Shown here one piece after another: positions 12,501-24,222 of a stretch of DNA of 64,000 bases (within the stretch, counting starts at the first letter, position 1; every line of letters begins with the position of its first letter). The translations under genes and the position numbers were made by a program. Source of the stretch: Theobroma cacao (Eukaryota > Streptophyta > Magnoliopsida > Malvales > Malvaceae); the NCBI RefSeq assembly GCF_000208745.1, contig NC_030858.1:35190061-35254060 (forward strand). Reading direction: 5' to 3'. Under the pieces are notes generated by a model. It saw nothing but the letters and a program-made list of their open reading frames with translations. It was not told where the DNA came from and did not search any database.

Positions 12501-12706
12501 GCGAAAACAATAAGTGGCTTCTTGGGAACAGTGGCAGCAATGGAAAGGGATTGGCAAGGGAGCTTGAGAGAGACACCTCGAAATGAGGATTGAAGAACTG
12601 CTGGGGTTGATGAGTTAGTTGGGAACGGAGCAAGGAGAGTGTGGTGAGATGTGGTCACTGTGAGAATAGCGTGGGCTGCCATGGCTGCTATAGCCGCAGC
12701 TTGCAT
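9565..12706 (-). CDS. CSD2: Chloroplast Cu/Zn superoxide dismutase
   Basis: Eight exons were joined by hand: 12706-12421, 11782-11721, 11619-11580, 11482-11387, 11307-11276, 11114-11039, 10703-10650, 9590-9565; all introns are GT-AG and the sum is 224 codons (223 aa plus stop). The enzyme turns superoxide into oxygen and hydrogen peroxide in the plastid stroma. The first 60-70 residues are Ser/Thr-rich with few acids, fitting a transit peptide. The mature part has all metal ligands: H115, H117 and H189 (Cu), H132 (bridge), H140, H149, D152 (Zn), the C126-C215 disulfide pair and active-site R212. It ends VVGLTPI. The Met at 12706 was chosen because the family often begins MQA; an in-frame Met at 12682 is a real alternative. 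Intron 7 holds the assembly gap. A miR398 target site lies in exon 4. Confidence 0.95.
10157..10244. other. Assembly gap (88 N) inside CSD2 intron 7, bounded by poly-C
   Basis: A run of N is flanked by homopolymer C on both sides (10147-10156 and 10245-10254) and preceded by CCCCAC/CCACC repeats. Sequencing probably failed in a C-rich simple repeat. It does not touch an exon. Confidence 0.98.
11403..11424 (-). promoter_or_regulatory. miR398 target site in CSD2 exon 4
   Basis: On the sense (minus) strand the exon reads TGCGGGTGACCTGGGAAACA at this point, encoding HAGDLGN. It is largely complementary to the miR398 family and is the same coding position used for miR398 cleavage of CSD2 in Arabidopsis. 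Regulation implied: low copper induces miR398, which lowers CSD2 and saves copper. The target match is seen; cleavage in this species is inferred. Confidence 0.8.
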
Positions 12707-12796
12707 TTGAGCGAGTGAAGATTATGATGGGATAATGTGAGCTGAGGTTGTGGTGGCTGCTGCGGCCCTTGGGATTTAGCTAGAAAGTAGTGTGCT

Positions 12797-12808
12797 GGCT
12801 TATATATG
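12797..12808 (-). promoter_or_regulatory. Putative TATA box of CSD2
   Basis: The minus strand reads ATATATAAGCC about 95 bases upstream of the chosen ATG, a usual distance for a plant core promoter with a short leader. Confidence 0.5.
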
Positions 12809-12949
12809 GGGAGGAAATGATCTATCTGAGTCTGCTCGGTAGATGGTGCTTGAATAGCCTGCGGGGACCCGTGTGGGTCAAAATCTCTAGTAATAAGTGA
12901 AAATCCAGGAATTTTTTTTAGTATTACCTTCATAGTATCAAACTTCAAT

Positions 12950-14340
12950 TTGCTTTTACACTATCTGAAGATCAGCTTTCAAAGCCTTCAGCCACATTAA
13001 ACAACAATTTCCCATGCGTCTAAACTTAATATTCGATTAATTTACCATGCCTATAAAAGATGGAAAATGGGAAAAAATATAAAAAAATGGTTTGAAGTTG
13101 AATTATTTTAATTAGATTATTGAATTTAATCATGATTACCATAAACATGATACATGCTGTCGTTTCCCGTAAAACCAAGTCTTATTTTTTCATTTAAAAT
13201 GATTACTCTTCCGCATCCAAATCTTTATTTTAATCAGTTAAAACCAATTAAAATTAAATTATTTCATTCTGAATTGTGAAATGAATATTTCCTATTAACA
13301 CAAAATAAAATTTTACACGTTATGACTCTCATTTAAAACTTGCTTTAATAAAAGTTTCAAGATTGAAGTATAAAACTTTCTTTTTTAAAAAAACATATCA
13401 GAATTATTATTTATCTTTATGAGATCTAATTAATTAATGTCAAATTCTAAATTACAATGATTTACATTATATTTATTTATCTAATTATTATTAATTACTA
13501 AGTTTAATGTCACAAATAAAATGATATCAATTCAGTTCATTAAAGTTATTTAAAATTAAAAATATATATTTACAAATATAAAACTAAGAATGAATGTATG
13601 ATTTTGTTTTGACATAATATTCAAATAAATCTTTAAACTATTTAAGAAAATTTAAATAATTCATTATTTTTTTATTATTTTCAATCAAACTCCATATATT
13701 ATTATTTTAGATTAAATAAATTTTTATAATTAATAATTGACTAATTATAATAAATTAAAATATTATTTATTATTTTATATCCACGTGACATTGTTAATAT
13801 AGTAAATAAAAGATGCCACGTGTACATATTATTATGTCAAATTAAAATTTCATATAATTATCAATTATAATATATTAATATGCTACATTATCATTAATAA
13901 TAATATATTTGCATATCATATCAACGTCATATAATATAGAATAATAAATTATATTTTGACTAAGTTAATTATTAATCATAAAAGTTTATTTAACTTAAAA
14001 TAAAAATATAAAAATTTATTTAGTTCAAAAATAAAAATATAAAAATTTAATTAAATGTAATAAAAATATAAAAACTTATTTTTAAAAAAAATATTATATT
14101 TTATATTTTTTTATAAAATTGATTTTTTTTCATATAAAACTACTCATTTAAAAAATTTACTCAAAATTTTTTTTCCTTTCACTCTAGAGTGAGTGTGCTA
14201 AATTGAAGTTATATTAGAAAAAAAAAAAGGTATTAGAATATCGAAATATTCTAAAAGCAATTCTTTATTTAGTAGTATAGTATTTTTTAATTCAAAAACT
14301 ATAATAATATATTAAATACATATTACATAACTTAATTACG
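12950..14340. other. Very AT-rich spacer between CSD2 and SMG8
   Basis: The two genes are divergent and share this spacer. No coding region is seen. The part from about 13600 to 14090 is a copy of a dispersed repeat (listed separately). Confidence 0.6.
13600..14090. repeat. Dispersed AT-rich repeat, copy 1
   Basis: The copy shows the block AAATCTTTAAACTATTTAAG, an AATTAAATAAATTTTTATA segment, and core motifs CACGTGACATTGTTAATAT and GCCACGTGTACATATTATTA. The same order of blocks (rows of A/T flanking a CACGT/GTCACGTG core) recurs near 26815-27165 and 63090-63310. It resembles the near-palindromic, non-coding elements common in rosid genomes. Boundaries are approximate; class unknown. Confidence 0.5.
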
Positions 14341-14516
14341 AAAAGAAAATTTCTTAGAAAATAAGAGAAACAAACAGCCGGAGAGTTTGTTGCTTCTTGC
14401 TCGAAGCCCCCAAACCGGAAACGGCCCTTTTCTCTTTTAATTTCTTTTCAATGGAAGTCCAACAAATCCAATCCAACCCACATAATCGCCCTTTTCGTTC
14501 TCCTTTTCTCAATTAA

Positions 14517-17500
14517 ATGGACTCTCCCAACCCGCCTTTAATGCGGGTCCTGACCCGACCTCCTCCTTCATCTGTACCCGCTTCCTCTTCGGATCCTACC
14601 CCTCCGTTACCACCCTCCTCGCCTTCACTCCCCCGCTCTCTCGACGGCGTCGTGGTGGTGGGCTTCATATCTCGGAGACCCGACGACTCTTCCCAGCTCA
14701 TTAACCGGGTTGTAGACTCCAACGTGTTCGGGTCGGGTAAAATGAACCGGGTTTTGTCTCTTGATAAAGATGAACTCAAGGATTGGTTTAAGTATAGGAG
14801 AATTAGTTACTACCATGAAGAAGATAAAGGGATTTTGTTCTTGCAGTTTTGCTCAAACGGATGTCCAGTTTTTAATGGGTCATTGGCTTCCGGATCGGAT
14901 TTTGATGGGGTTTTGGAGGAACGGGAGTTCGGGGATCTTCAAGGCTTGCTTTTTATGTTCTCTGTAAGTTTTTTTTTTTTCAATTCATTCTTTGCTTGCT
15001 TTAATGGTGTTATAGTATTTTTAATTGGTGAATTTAATTTAGTTAAACATATCAGTTTTCAGTTTAGAATTTGACTGTGGTATTGAATATAGCTATATTT
15101 GATGAATTTAACGAAATTTAAGATAAGCTTGGAGTATGTACTTAGATTAAGGTGAAATGGAGGGTTTTTATTTAATTATTTAATTATTTTTATTATTTTG
15201 GGTAAATGTGTATGCATAATTTGGCATAATCTTGAAATGAAGTTCCCTTTTTTTTTCTTATTATTTTTTGAGAACTGAAATGAAGTTCCTCGATTATGAG
15301 TTAAGAGCATAAATTTGAGAGCATGAGTCACGTAATACTAGCCAAAAAAGGAAAATTTGTGGACGTGGTATTGCTCTATCAGTGTGTTAATTATCTGGCA
15401 CTAAAGTGGCATGCATCTATCTTTTTTTGTATATTCAAGTCTATTTGTTTATTGTTTTGTGTTCTATGTTACAATTAGTCAGACAAGAGGCAATGGAAAA
15501 CCTCATACCATACGACAAACTCTTTAAGAAAGCATGTTGTTGAATACTTACTAATGGCTTATATGTCTAATGATTAACTCAATTAGCAATGCAGGTCTGC
15601 CATATAATCATATATATTCAGGAGGGTTCACGCTTTGATACTCAAAATTTGAAAAAATTTCGGGTCTTGCAAGCTGCTAAGCATGCATTAACCCCATATG
15701 TAAAATCTCGAACGACACCACCATTGCCATCAAGGCCTCATTCTTCCTCAACTTCTCGCCCTTCAACAATGGCAACCACTGCCAGCACTTCTCCAGGTAG
15801 AAGTGGTGGCATGTTGGGTCGCAATGCTTCAGCTATCTCTCTCATGTCAGGTTTAGGTTCCTATACTTCTTTGTTTCCTGGGCAGTGTACCCCAGTGACA
15901 CTATTTGTTTTTATTGATGATTTCTCTGATGTGTTAAATTCTACTCCTAATATTGAGGAGTCAGTAGAAACATCCTCAATTAATCATGCTTCTAATTCAA
16001 GCAGTTTAGCTAGGCCAACCTTGCCCATGAAAGGTTCTGCTTCAGTGGTAGTGTTAGCACGTCCTGTAAGTAAATCCGAAGGTGTTTTCCGGAAGAAACT
16101 GCAGTCATCTCTAGAGGCACAGATCCGTTTTTTAATTAAGAAATGTCGAACACTCTCAGGTTCAGAAGGCAGCCACAGTGGGTCAAGAAGTGCAGGTGTT
16201 TCAAATTCAGCCCCTCTGTTTTCGCTTGATGCATCCAGGGCTGTTGTGCTGCTAGACAAGTCAACAAATCAGAGAGGGGAATCTCTGGAGTTTGCCACTG
16301 GTCTTGTGGAAGATGTTTTGAATGGAAAAGCAACTTCAGATTCTTTTTTGCTTGAGACCCATAGTCAGAGTGCAAACAAAGAGGATCTTTCATCTTTGAA
16401 GGATTTTATCTACAGGCAGTCAGATATTTTGAGGGGAAGAGGGGGATTGGTTGCTAACACCAACAGTGGCCCTACTGCTGGTGTTGGTATGGTGGCTGTT
16501 GCTGCTGCTGCTGCTGCTGCCTCAGCTGCCTCTGGGAAGGCATTGACTATGCCTGAACTTCCAAGTTTAGATATATGGTTGTCTTCCAGTCAGCTTATTC
16601 TACATGGACTACTCTCTGCAAAGCGTGGGTGTATAAATGAAACTGAAATCGGTAAAAGAAAACCTCGTCGAAATGCCATTTCTGGACTGACTGAAGGGTT
16701 TGCTTCTAGAAGTAGTGAATCTTTAGATATTGCGGTATCTTGGTTGGAAAGTGGTAAAGGGCTTAACACAAAGTTTTCTACTTTGTGGTGCGAGAGGGTC
16801 CTTCCAGCTGCAAAAGATATTTATTTGAAAGATTTGCCTGCTTGTTATCCCACATCGCAGCATGAAGCTCACTTGGAAAAGGCTTTGCATGCTTTTCACT
16901 CAATGGTCAGAGGACCTGCAGTGGAGCTGTTTGCAAAGAAGCTGGAGGAAGAATGCACATCAATGTGGAAATCCGGAAGGCAACTTTGTGATGCTGTTAG
17001 TTTGACAGGAAAGCCATGTATGCATCAAAGACATGATGTTGAGACTGGTGAGTTGCCTTTAGGAACTTTGATGAAACCTCATTCAAGTGGATATGTGTTT
17101 CTTCATGCTTGTGCTTGTGGTCGGACACGGCGATTACGATCTGACCCTTTTGATTTTGAATCAGCAAACATTACTTCCAATTGCTTTCCTGACTGTGATA
17201 AGCTTCTTTCAACACTCCAGCTACCAGAAGTAAGCAGCAAAGGACCAATTCAGCCATCTTCCTGGAGTTTGATTCGTATTGGCAGTGCAAGGTACTATGA
17301 ACCTTCTAAAGGCTTGCTTCAAAGTGGGTTCAGTACCACTGAGAAGTTTCTTTTAAAGTGGAAAATATTTTTAGGGAAACGGGAAGCCCAAAATGTTGTA
17401 TCAGCAAGAACTGTGCAGCTAGGTTCTATGGGTAGTTCAAGTACAGATCCCAAGGCTGAGCTTAGTGCTGACGTTGAGTTCAAGAAGGCTAGTGCCACAG

Positions 17501-20078
17501 AGTTCTGCTCTGGAGCAATAGAGAGTGCTGTTGAAAATACAAGAAAACCCTTGGAAATGAGCAAGTTCAATGGTAACAAGATCAGTTTTGGCAGAGGCCT
17601 TCCCAATTTCACAATGAAAAAACCTTTTTCGGAGGTTGTAGCTGGATCAGCAGCCACAGATTCAGGATTCCCTCCTCTTCAGCAGAGGAAACAACCTTCA
17701 TCAGGGTCAGAAAAAGGAATGAAGAAAAATAAGGCAAGTGATCAGAGTTTGGAAGGTGTGCATGCAACTGTTGATCCAGGATCTCAAAAACCCATACAGA
17801 TTTCATCTGTTCAGCAAAGCTTAAATCAAGTAAGTTCTGATTGCAGCACAGATAGTGATCCCTTTTTACGGATAGGCAGTAATGTTGTTCCTGTGAATGT
17901 GAGCAATGATGAAAAATCAAAATTGAACCCTGACATTAAGCATGTGATGGCATATGTTGGTTTTGAGCATGAGTGCCCCTGTGGCCACCGTTTCTTACTG
18001 AATCCAGAGCATCTCAATCAACTTGGGTCCCCATATTCATTATTTGATGAATCTCAAATCACTTGCTCTGTGGAAACTTCAGACTACACATGGGCTGATT
18101 CTTCAAAGGTGGGTAAGAATGGTGGTCAGGGTAAAGTTCATCAGAATTCAAATGGCACTATTAATGTTGCTGCTCCTGTAAATAAGATGAAAAGCAAGGA
18201 CAAGGGTAAACAGGTGGTGGCAAATGGTGATGTCTTTAAAGATGGTTCGGCACAACTTTCTATGCCTGAGAATCAGACATTTGTGAGTGTGGCAGGTGTG
18301 CCTGTCACTGTAAAAGACCTTGAAACAGGGCTTCATTCTGTTAGCCTTGACGATGGTGGATCTGCTTTCTCCATGTTGAATAGAGATTTACCAATATACA
18401 TGAACTGTCCACACTGCAGGTCTGCCAGAAACAAAAAAGATCAGCCTAAGGTTAAGTTTGCTAGCTCAATATCGCAGCTTCAGAGAATTTTTCTGGTAAG
18501 AAATACCACAAACTCTTGTCTGGCACATTGCCTTAAACTTTCTTCAACTTGTTTGAAATTTAGTATTCAATTTAATGACTATATGCCCTGTTCAGATTTA
18601 TTTGGAATCATATTAATTCTGCATCTATTTGTCTTCTTGGAATGCATGCTTTGTCCTTTCATCGAACATGAATACTAGGGACTATTGACATTTGAATCAG
18701 GGTAGCTCTCATTTATATAGGTTCTACCTACCCAAAGTAATCAGTATTGCATATGAAACAGATTGGTAGATGCTTAGAAGTTTGTGAATTCTGACTTAGT
18801 GAATACTTTAGGGTTTCGTGACAAATCTTTGTAAAATTTATAGTATCATCACTTAGGCAACAAAGTAAATGCTTCTGGTTACATTTAGGTTTATTGTATT
18901 GTGTATGCTGTGCTGTGGGGTGTCTTTGTTTATTAAATTGTAGTTGAAAATACTTATTGTGTATATATATCTTGTTACATTTGTGTCATCTTGAAGCACT
19001 TACAATTTTTTGTCCATTTGATTGCTCAATGAGGTAGTTTCTCTCACTGGTGTACCATTTTCTGCATTAAAACTCATACATGATGTCTTGAAAGAAAGGC
19101 TATTGTCTGAAAAAATGAAGGAAAGAAAGAAAGAAAGCAAGAAACTCCCTACTCCCTCTTTACCAAATTTATCCCTTGACTATTGTAAAATTGTGTATAG
19201 TTGTATGTGTATCAGAAACTAAAATAGGATCAACACAGCTCAAATCTTATTTGTTGATGGTTTGATGAGTGGAGTGGATCATTTGGAGGGCTTGTTACTA
19301 TATTTTCAACCATTGCTTCATGCAATACCTTTTTTTCATTTTCTGGGAAAGATCATTGTTGATCATAATTCTGGAACTTAAGTATGCCTAACTGATAGGA
19401 GTTTCTTTCGTCATATTTTTCTTTTTGCCTCCAACTACAAGATGCCTGATCAGTGAAATCTGCCTCCAGGTCACACCTCCCTTTCCTGTTGTTCTGGCAA
19501 CTTGTCCAGTCATACAATTTGAGGTATGTCTCACTTCTCACTTCCTCACTCATGAGCTTTGCTTCCAACAATGTATGATATTACTCCTGGTAAACCTTAT
19601 GTGCTTGGGGATTTTAGCAGGGGCTCCTAGATTATTTTTATGTTGTCTTGTGATTTTCCCTTTATATTGATACCATACCAACTTGATGATAATGAAGCGA
19701 AAATTGATAGATGCTATTACTTGGATTTGTCATGGGAATGAGAGTGCTTTAAGCTTGCTAAGCATTCAGTGGTTTTTGTGCTACTGCTTCTCTAAATTAA
19801 TAGTAAGAGTTCTGTTATAGGCATCATGCTTACCCTCATCAGTTCCAGACCGTGAACAAAAGTTGCAGTTCAGCCTTGGATGTAAAGTGATCTTACCACC
19901 AGGGAGTTTCCTTGTACTGAGATTGCCATTTGTATATGGTGTACAACTGGAGGATAAAAGTGTGCATTCTCTTAACCCCTTCGAAGATAAACCTGAAGTA
20001 ACCGGTTGGATTAGTAGGGACACAACATTGCAGCTTATGTCCAAAGGAAGTGGTCTCAATGAGGGAATTTACAAATAG
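14517..20078 (+). CDS. SMG8: SMG8 homologue, nonsense-mediated mRNA decay factor
   Basis: Four exons: 14517-14963, 15595-18495, 19470-19523, 19821-20078; all junctions GT-AG, phase 0, 1219 aa. SMG8 with SMG9 binds the kinase SMG1 and restrains its phosphorylation of UPF1 in nonsense-mediated decay. Evidence: N-terminal VVVVGFISRRPDDSSQLIN and LLFMFSVCHIIIYIQEGSRFD, matching the P-loop-like G-fold region of SMG8; the central part carries the conserved ELPSLDIWLSSSQLILHGL; the C-terminal half has Cys clusters CACGRTRRLRSDPFDFESAN, HECPCGHRFLL and MNCPHCRSARN, and ends with the block VTPPFPVVLATCPVIQFE / LPPGSFLVLRLPFVYG. The short third exon (18 codons) is needed to keep the conserved C-terminus. 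A (GCT)n tract at about 16498-16524 encodes poly-Ala. The ATG at 14517 is the first one and opens directly into the conserved region. No TATA box was seen upstream. Confidence 0.93.
16496..16526 (+). repeat. GCT trinucleotide tract encoding poly-Ala in SMG8
   Basis: A run of GCT codons gives VAVAAAAAAASAAS in the linker before the conserved ELPSLDIW block. It is length-variable by nature and lies in a low-complexity part of the protein. Confidence 0.8.
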
Positions 20079-22802
20079 ATGAAGTTACTGAGCCTAAAAT
20101 TGGCTCAAATGGATATTTGCACCAATAATGAGTCTGCAGAGGCAGAGTTGTGTGACCAGCTCCATCTGGACTCAGGTGAGGCATTTAGAAAGATGCTTAA
20201 TAAGTTGTTATTGTTTATTCTTTTTTAAATTTCTAGTCTGTTAAATTTGAAGTGGCTATTGTTTATATCCTTTCTATCACTTCATGCACTTCTTTCCTAA
20301 AGAAAGATTTCAGAAAGCACATCATTAAAGATGGATTTGAGTGAAAATATGTAACTAATTTCTTGATGTAAGATGTTGCTCTTAATGAGGTGAGCGTCAA
20401 GTTAGAACCTCAAGATCCGAGAAGAATTCTGTTATGGCTGGTTGATGTTTTCATTTTGAGTTTAGCTCTTCTGAATGAAAGTTTTATTTGGTGTTAATAT
20501 TCTTAAGTTATAATAAGAGACCTAGGTTGGAGCTTAATAGGTAGAATGAGGGTATCTCTACATCTCCTCCTCTAGAATGATCTCACCTATGTGTATGAAA
20601 CTTATATTCAGAGGTGTCTTTGCAGAACAAGGATACTCATGTATTACCATCATGGTGCATTTGGTAACTGGTGAAGTTGATAAGAAGGCAGAGGTGAATT
20701 GAAATGATTAGAAATTTTCAGGTATTTATTTTACAACCTTTGTGTAAAAAGGATATTTATTAATTATCATCCTCAAATAGTTGGGCTTCCTATTAAACAT
20801 GTAATTTGGAACCTCAGGTGGCTGGTGCTCTCTAGTGGACTCCTGATGATGTGTATGTTCTCTATGCCTGGCTTTCCCTCATCCTTATGTTTGTATTTTC
20901 AAAGATGAGTAGATATATTTGTGACTATGCACATCTAACTTGATTTTCTTTAGAATAACTAGACCAAGCGTGGTGCTTTCAATCCATGAATTCTCTAAAA
21001 TACTAGTACTTTATGTTGATGCTCTATGTATCAAAATAATCTTGAAGATATCATTAGTGTGATTGGGAGTAGTGCTCTCGCCGAACAAACTTACGAACTT
21101 GTACAGATAATTTGCATGGTTGTAGTGGATGATTAGGGACAGATGTTGCACTAGTCATGAAGATACAATTGACTAAAGATAAATACTACTAGTTATGTTT
21201 TATAGCTTATGCCATCTTCCCCTATTACTTGTTTCTGCATAATGTGAACTAAAATGCTAGGAAAGGTATTGATATTGTTCCTGTTCTTCAATATCATTCC
21301 AGTTGTTATGAAAAGTTAACACGTACTGCGTGTTACTGATTTGTTTATTACATGCAACCTAAATTAACTGCAGTTAAGTGATACAACTTGATTTGAAGTA
21401 GTGTTATTGCAGCTTGTGGTTGGATTGGTCTTGGCTTCAAGCATGCTGTGTTGATTTTTATAGAACTTGAGAGAAGATGGTGGAGCAACTTCAAAATCTC
21501 GTGCATGCACTTGCGTTTGCTGCTTGGGGAACTCGCTTTGTCATGGTGAAATAGTTTCATGCTTGTGGACTTGTTACTTGCCCGACAGAAAATGGAAGTT
21601 TGCATTAACCCCTGTTCACTTATTCCACATGAAAAAAAGTGTACATAGGGGGATTAAAGAACAGCAAGTGTAAATAGGCAGAGACAGGTTTATAATGGGA
21701 GCAGGACTGTACCACAACTGAAATACTGAAAAGGTGAAAGAAACCTCCTTGGTATTATTATATCTAACTGCAACTACCCCAAGAAGAATTTTAATTAAAT
21801 ATCTATTGGAAATTGTTCGGATTTTTTATCCTTTGTTTATTAATGTATAGCATCTTTTTTCCCTATTATGCACATTAAGTGCTCTAAACATGTTTTTTAC
21901 TTGGCTTATATATAAGAGTTTTGAAAATTCGTTTGAGGATTCTTTTGGGGCAAGTAAAATTTTTACCTTTCTAAGCTCTCTCTAAAACACTCCCTCTAAA
22001 GTTCTCTCCTGCTTGCTTAACTCTTCCTCTTACTTATTCTGTCTTATTGTGTCACTTTCCTATTCTCTACATTGTCTATCAATATCCACCACAGTACTTT
22101 ACTCATCAGAGACTGCTTTAATAATCCATAGATGGTTTCATCTCTGTCTTGCTATTTTGGGGATGTGTGAAGGTTTGTCTGTTTAAGGATTTGTCATTCT
22201 TATCCCTTTTTTTTTTTTTTTTCAAATTGCCAAGAATTAGTGTCTCTTTTTTATATCTAAATCAATGACCACCATATTATCAAAAAATAAAAAAAGAAAA
22301 AATCAATAGATCCCCAGTGACCAAGTCTAATTCTTCTATTGTATTTTCGGATACATTGGGCCTCATATGTCACCAATAATGTAAATTGGGGAGCGGACCA
22401 AATGCCAAGATCTAGAACAAGTTGGAGTGATTAGATCACAATAATAGGCAGCAACTTAAACTATAAATTAAACAAGTTGACTCTTTGGTTAAGTTGGGTT
22501 CCTCTAATTTTTGCGCTTCATTTAGATTGCTTGTTCACAAAAATACTACTAGTATAAATCACACTCGGTAGATTGTCCATTAGAAGTTACTGGCCTGATA
22601 TTACTAGTTCAGTTTGCGGCAACAGGGATACCGATGCACGTATTAGTACAAAGTTTCAGTCTCGCATGTGAGATCTAAAAGCCACAGATATGCAAGCCTT
22701 GTCAGAAGAGAAAACTGTTCATAACAGGCCAGCACTTAGGAACTCAATGCTCACCGATGATCTGCACTGCAGACATCGTTAACAGGTTTAGAAGAGACAA
22801 GA
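20079..22802. other. Region between the convergent genes SMG8 and FIT-like
   Basis: The first 97 bases after the SMG8 stop, ending CTGGACTCAG before GTGAGG (20176), look like a 3' UTR exon followed by a splice donor. Possible acceptors are at TTGCAG (about 21411) and TTTATAG (about 21464). This suggests a spliced SMG8 3' UTR, but it is weak evidence. The last 400 bases, next to 22803, are probably the 3' UTR of the FIT-like gene. A poly-T run lies at 22208-22222. No other gene was recognised. Confidence 0.4.
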
Positions 22803-24159
22803 CTAGGAAGATAAAGGTGTTGTAAACTCAAATCCCTGGTTCAGGAGAGCCCCAGTCACCCATAACTTCAGGTTTGGCAAGTTCATGGACAGCTCGAAAT
22901 CTCTGACCTGTTTTCGCAAAACAGCTTATTGATTGCAGTAGAAAAAGCAACAGGAAATCTACAAAAGGAACAGAACGAGGATGGCAAATAAGAAAAGGAT
23001 CACTTACATTTAGAGTAAATGTCAATACAAATCTCTCAGAAGCAGTGTTCAGATTGGAATTTTGGACTTTGAAGTTAGTAAGGGTCTCAAGAGCCTTGTA
23101 AAGTGATACTGCAACCCCTTCACCTTTGTCGCACACCAATCTAATGTAAAACCCTCTTTCTTCCACTTGAAACATGTCCATCTGCAAAGCACAGCTATAA
23201 GAACTTGGCGATGTTTAACTTACATTTTGGGACTACTCTTTCTTTTATGTAACCATTGTTTTCGTTTCTATGGAGGAAAGGCTTATTAAAGTAAAAATCT
23301 TAAAAAACAAGGGAATGTTATTTATCTTCGTATGTACCTGCGTAATCTTCTTGCACATAGGATGGCTGTTCCGTGCAACTTGAATCTTCACAGGCTTATC
23401 AATTGGTTCTTGGTACCTTTCTGACCCTGCCAATGATGCTTCAAGACCCGCAATCTCAGCTTTTAGCTTCTTAGCCTGCATTTGCAGGTCTTGCACATAC
23501 CTCACAGCATCTCCAATTATGGAAGCCTTATCCATCTGCACGCATAAGAAGTATAATTGTAATCCATAAAGATAGAATTAAGCTTGCACAATGATGGGTG
23601 CAACTGTAAATCGATGAACCGCTGTATTCTTGATGCTAAAATGGGTCAAAAAAAAAATCTGATAAACTAGTGACACTGGTATCACACGTACCTTGGTTAT
23701 GTTAGGAACCAGGGAACGCAATGCATAGAGCTTCTCCTTCATCCGACCCCTCCTCCTCCGCTCCGAAATCAAAGTTCTTGACCGATCAAGCTTTGCTTTC
23801 TTTGTCGCTGTTGTGATAGTGGTTGTGGTTGTTCCGGAAGAGTTCTCATCATCATCGTCATTATCTTCCTCTCCGTACTTCATTATGTCCCCATCAAAAC
23901 TTGACAATGCATTGTAAATGTAATTAGGATCCGGCACCATGGCTCTTGTAGCATCGAAGCCAAAAGCATCTCCAGGAGTTGACCGAATCTGCTTATCAAC
24001 AAAACAGCCATTGACAAGATCATAATCAAAATCTGCAACAGAATCTTCGTTTTCTCCACGAATCAGATCGTTGAACTGATCGAAGTTAGGCTCATCAATG
24101 AAATCATGTAGCTCAAAGTCGTTAGGGTGCTCCAGCGCGTAATCTCTGGATGCATCCAT
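22803..24159 (-). CDS. FIT: FIT/FER-like bHLH transcription factor of iron-deficiency response
   Basis: Four exons: 24159-23692, 23535-23338, 23181-23008, 22907-22803; all phase 0 with GT-AG introns, 314 aa. The family (AtFIT/bHLH29, tomato FER) acts in root nuclei and, as dimers with subgroup Ib bHLHs, switches on IRT1 and FRO2 under iron deficiency. Evidence: the basic region RSRTLISERRRRGRMK (about 126-141) and helix-loop-helix LYALRSLVPNITKMDKASII follow FIT almost word for word, then QAKKLKAEIAGLEASL. E133 and R137 are the DNA-contact Glu and Arg; the usual His is Thr, as in FIT. The C-terminal part, QVEERGFYIRLVCDKGEGVA and NLPNLKLWVTGALLNQGFEF, is the ACT-like dimer region of FIT. A low-complexity acidic stretch and a Thr run precede the basic region. 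The intron inside the HLH, right after NITK, sits where plant FIT genes have it. Confidence 0.92.
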
Positions 24160-24204
24160 TGGTTACAATGCATTGCCTGATTGTGAGAGGTGTGGCTGAC
24201 TAGC

Positions 24205-24222
24205 TGTTATAACTTATAAATT
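24205..24222 (-). promoter_or_regulatory. Putative core promoter of the FIT-like gene
   Basis: The minus strand contains TTTATAAGTTATAAC about 50 bases upstream of the ATG, a weak TATA-like match. The leader would be very short, so the true start may lie elsewhere. Confidence 0.3.

Noticed and set aside
15984..16259. Minus-strand frames inside SMG8 exon 2
   Set aside because: They are shadows of a long conserved coding exon on the plus strand.
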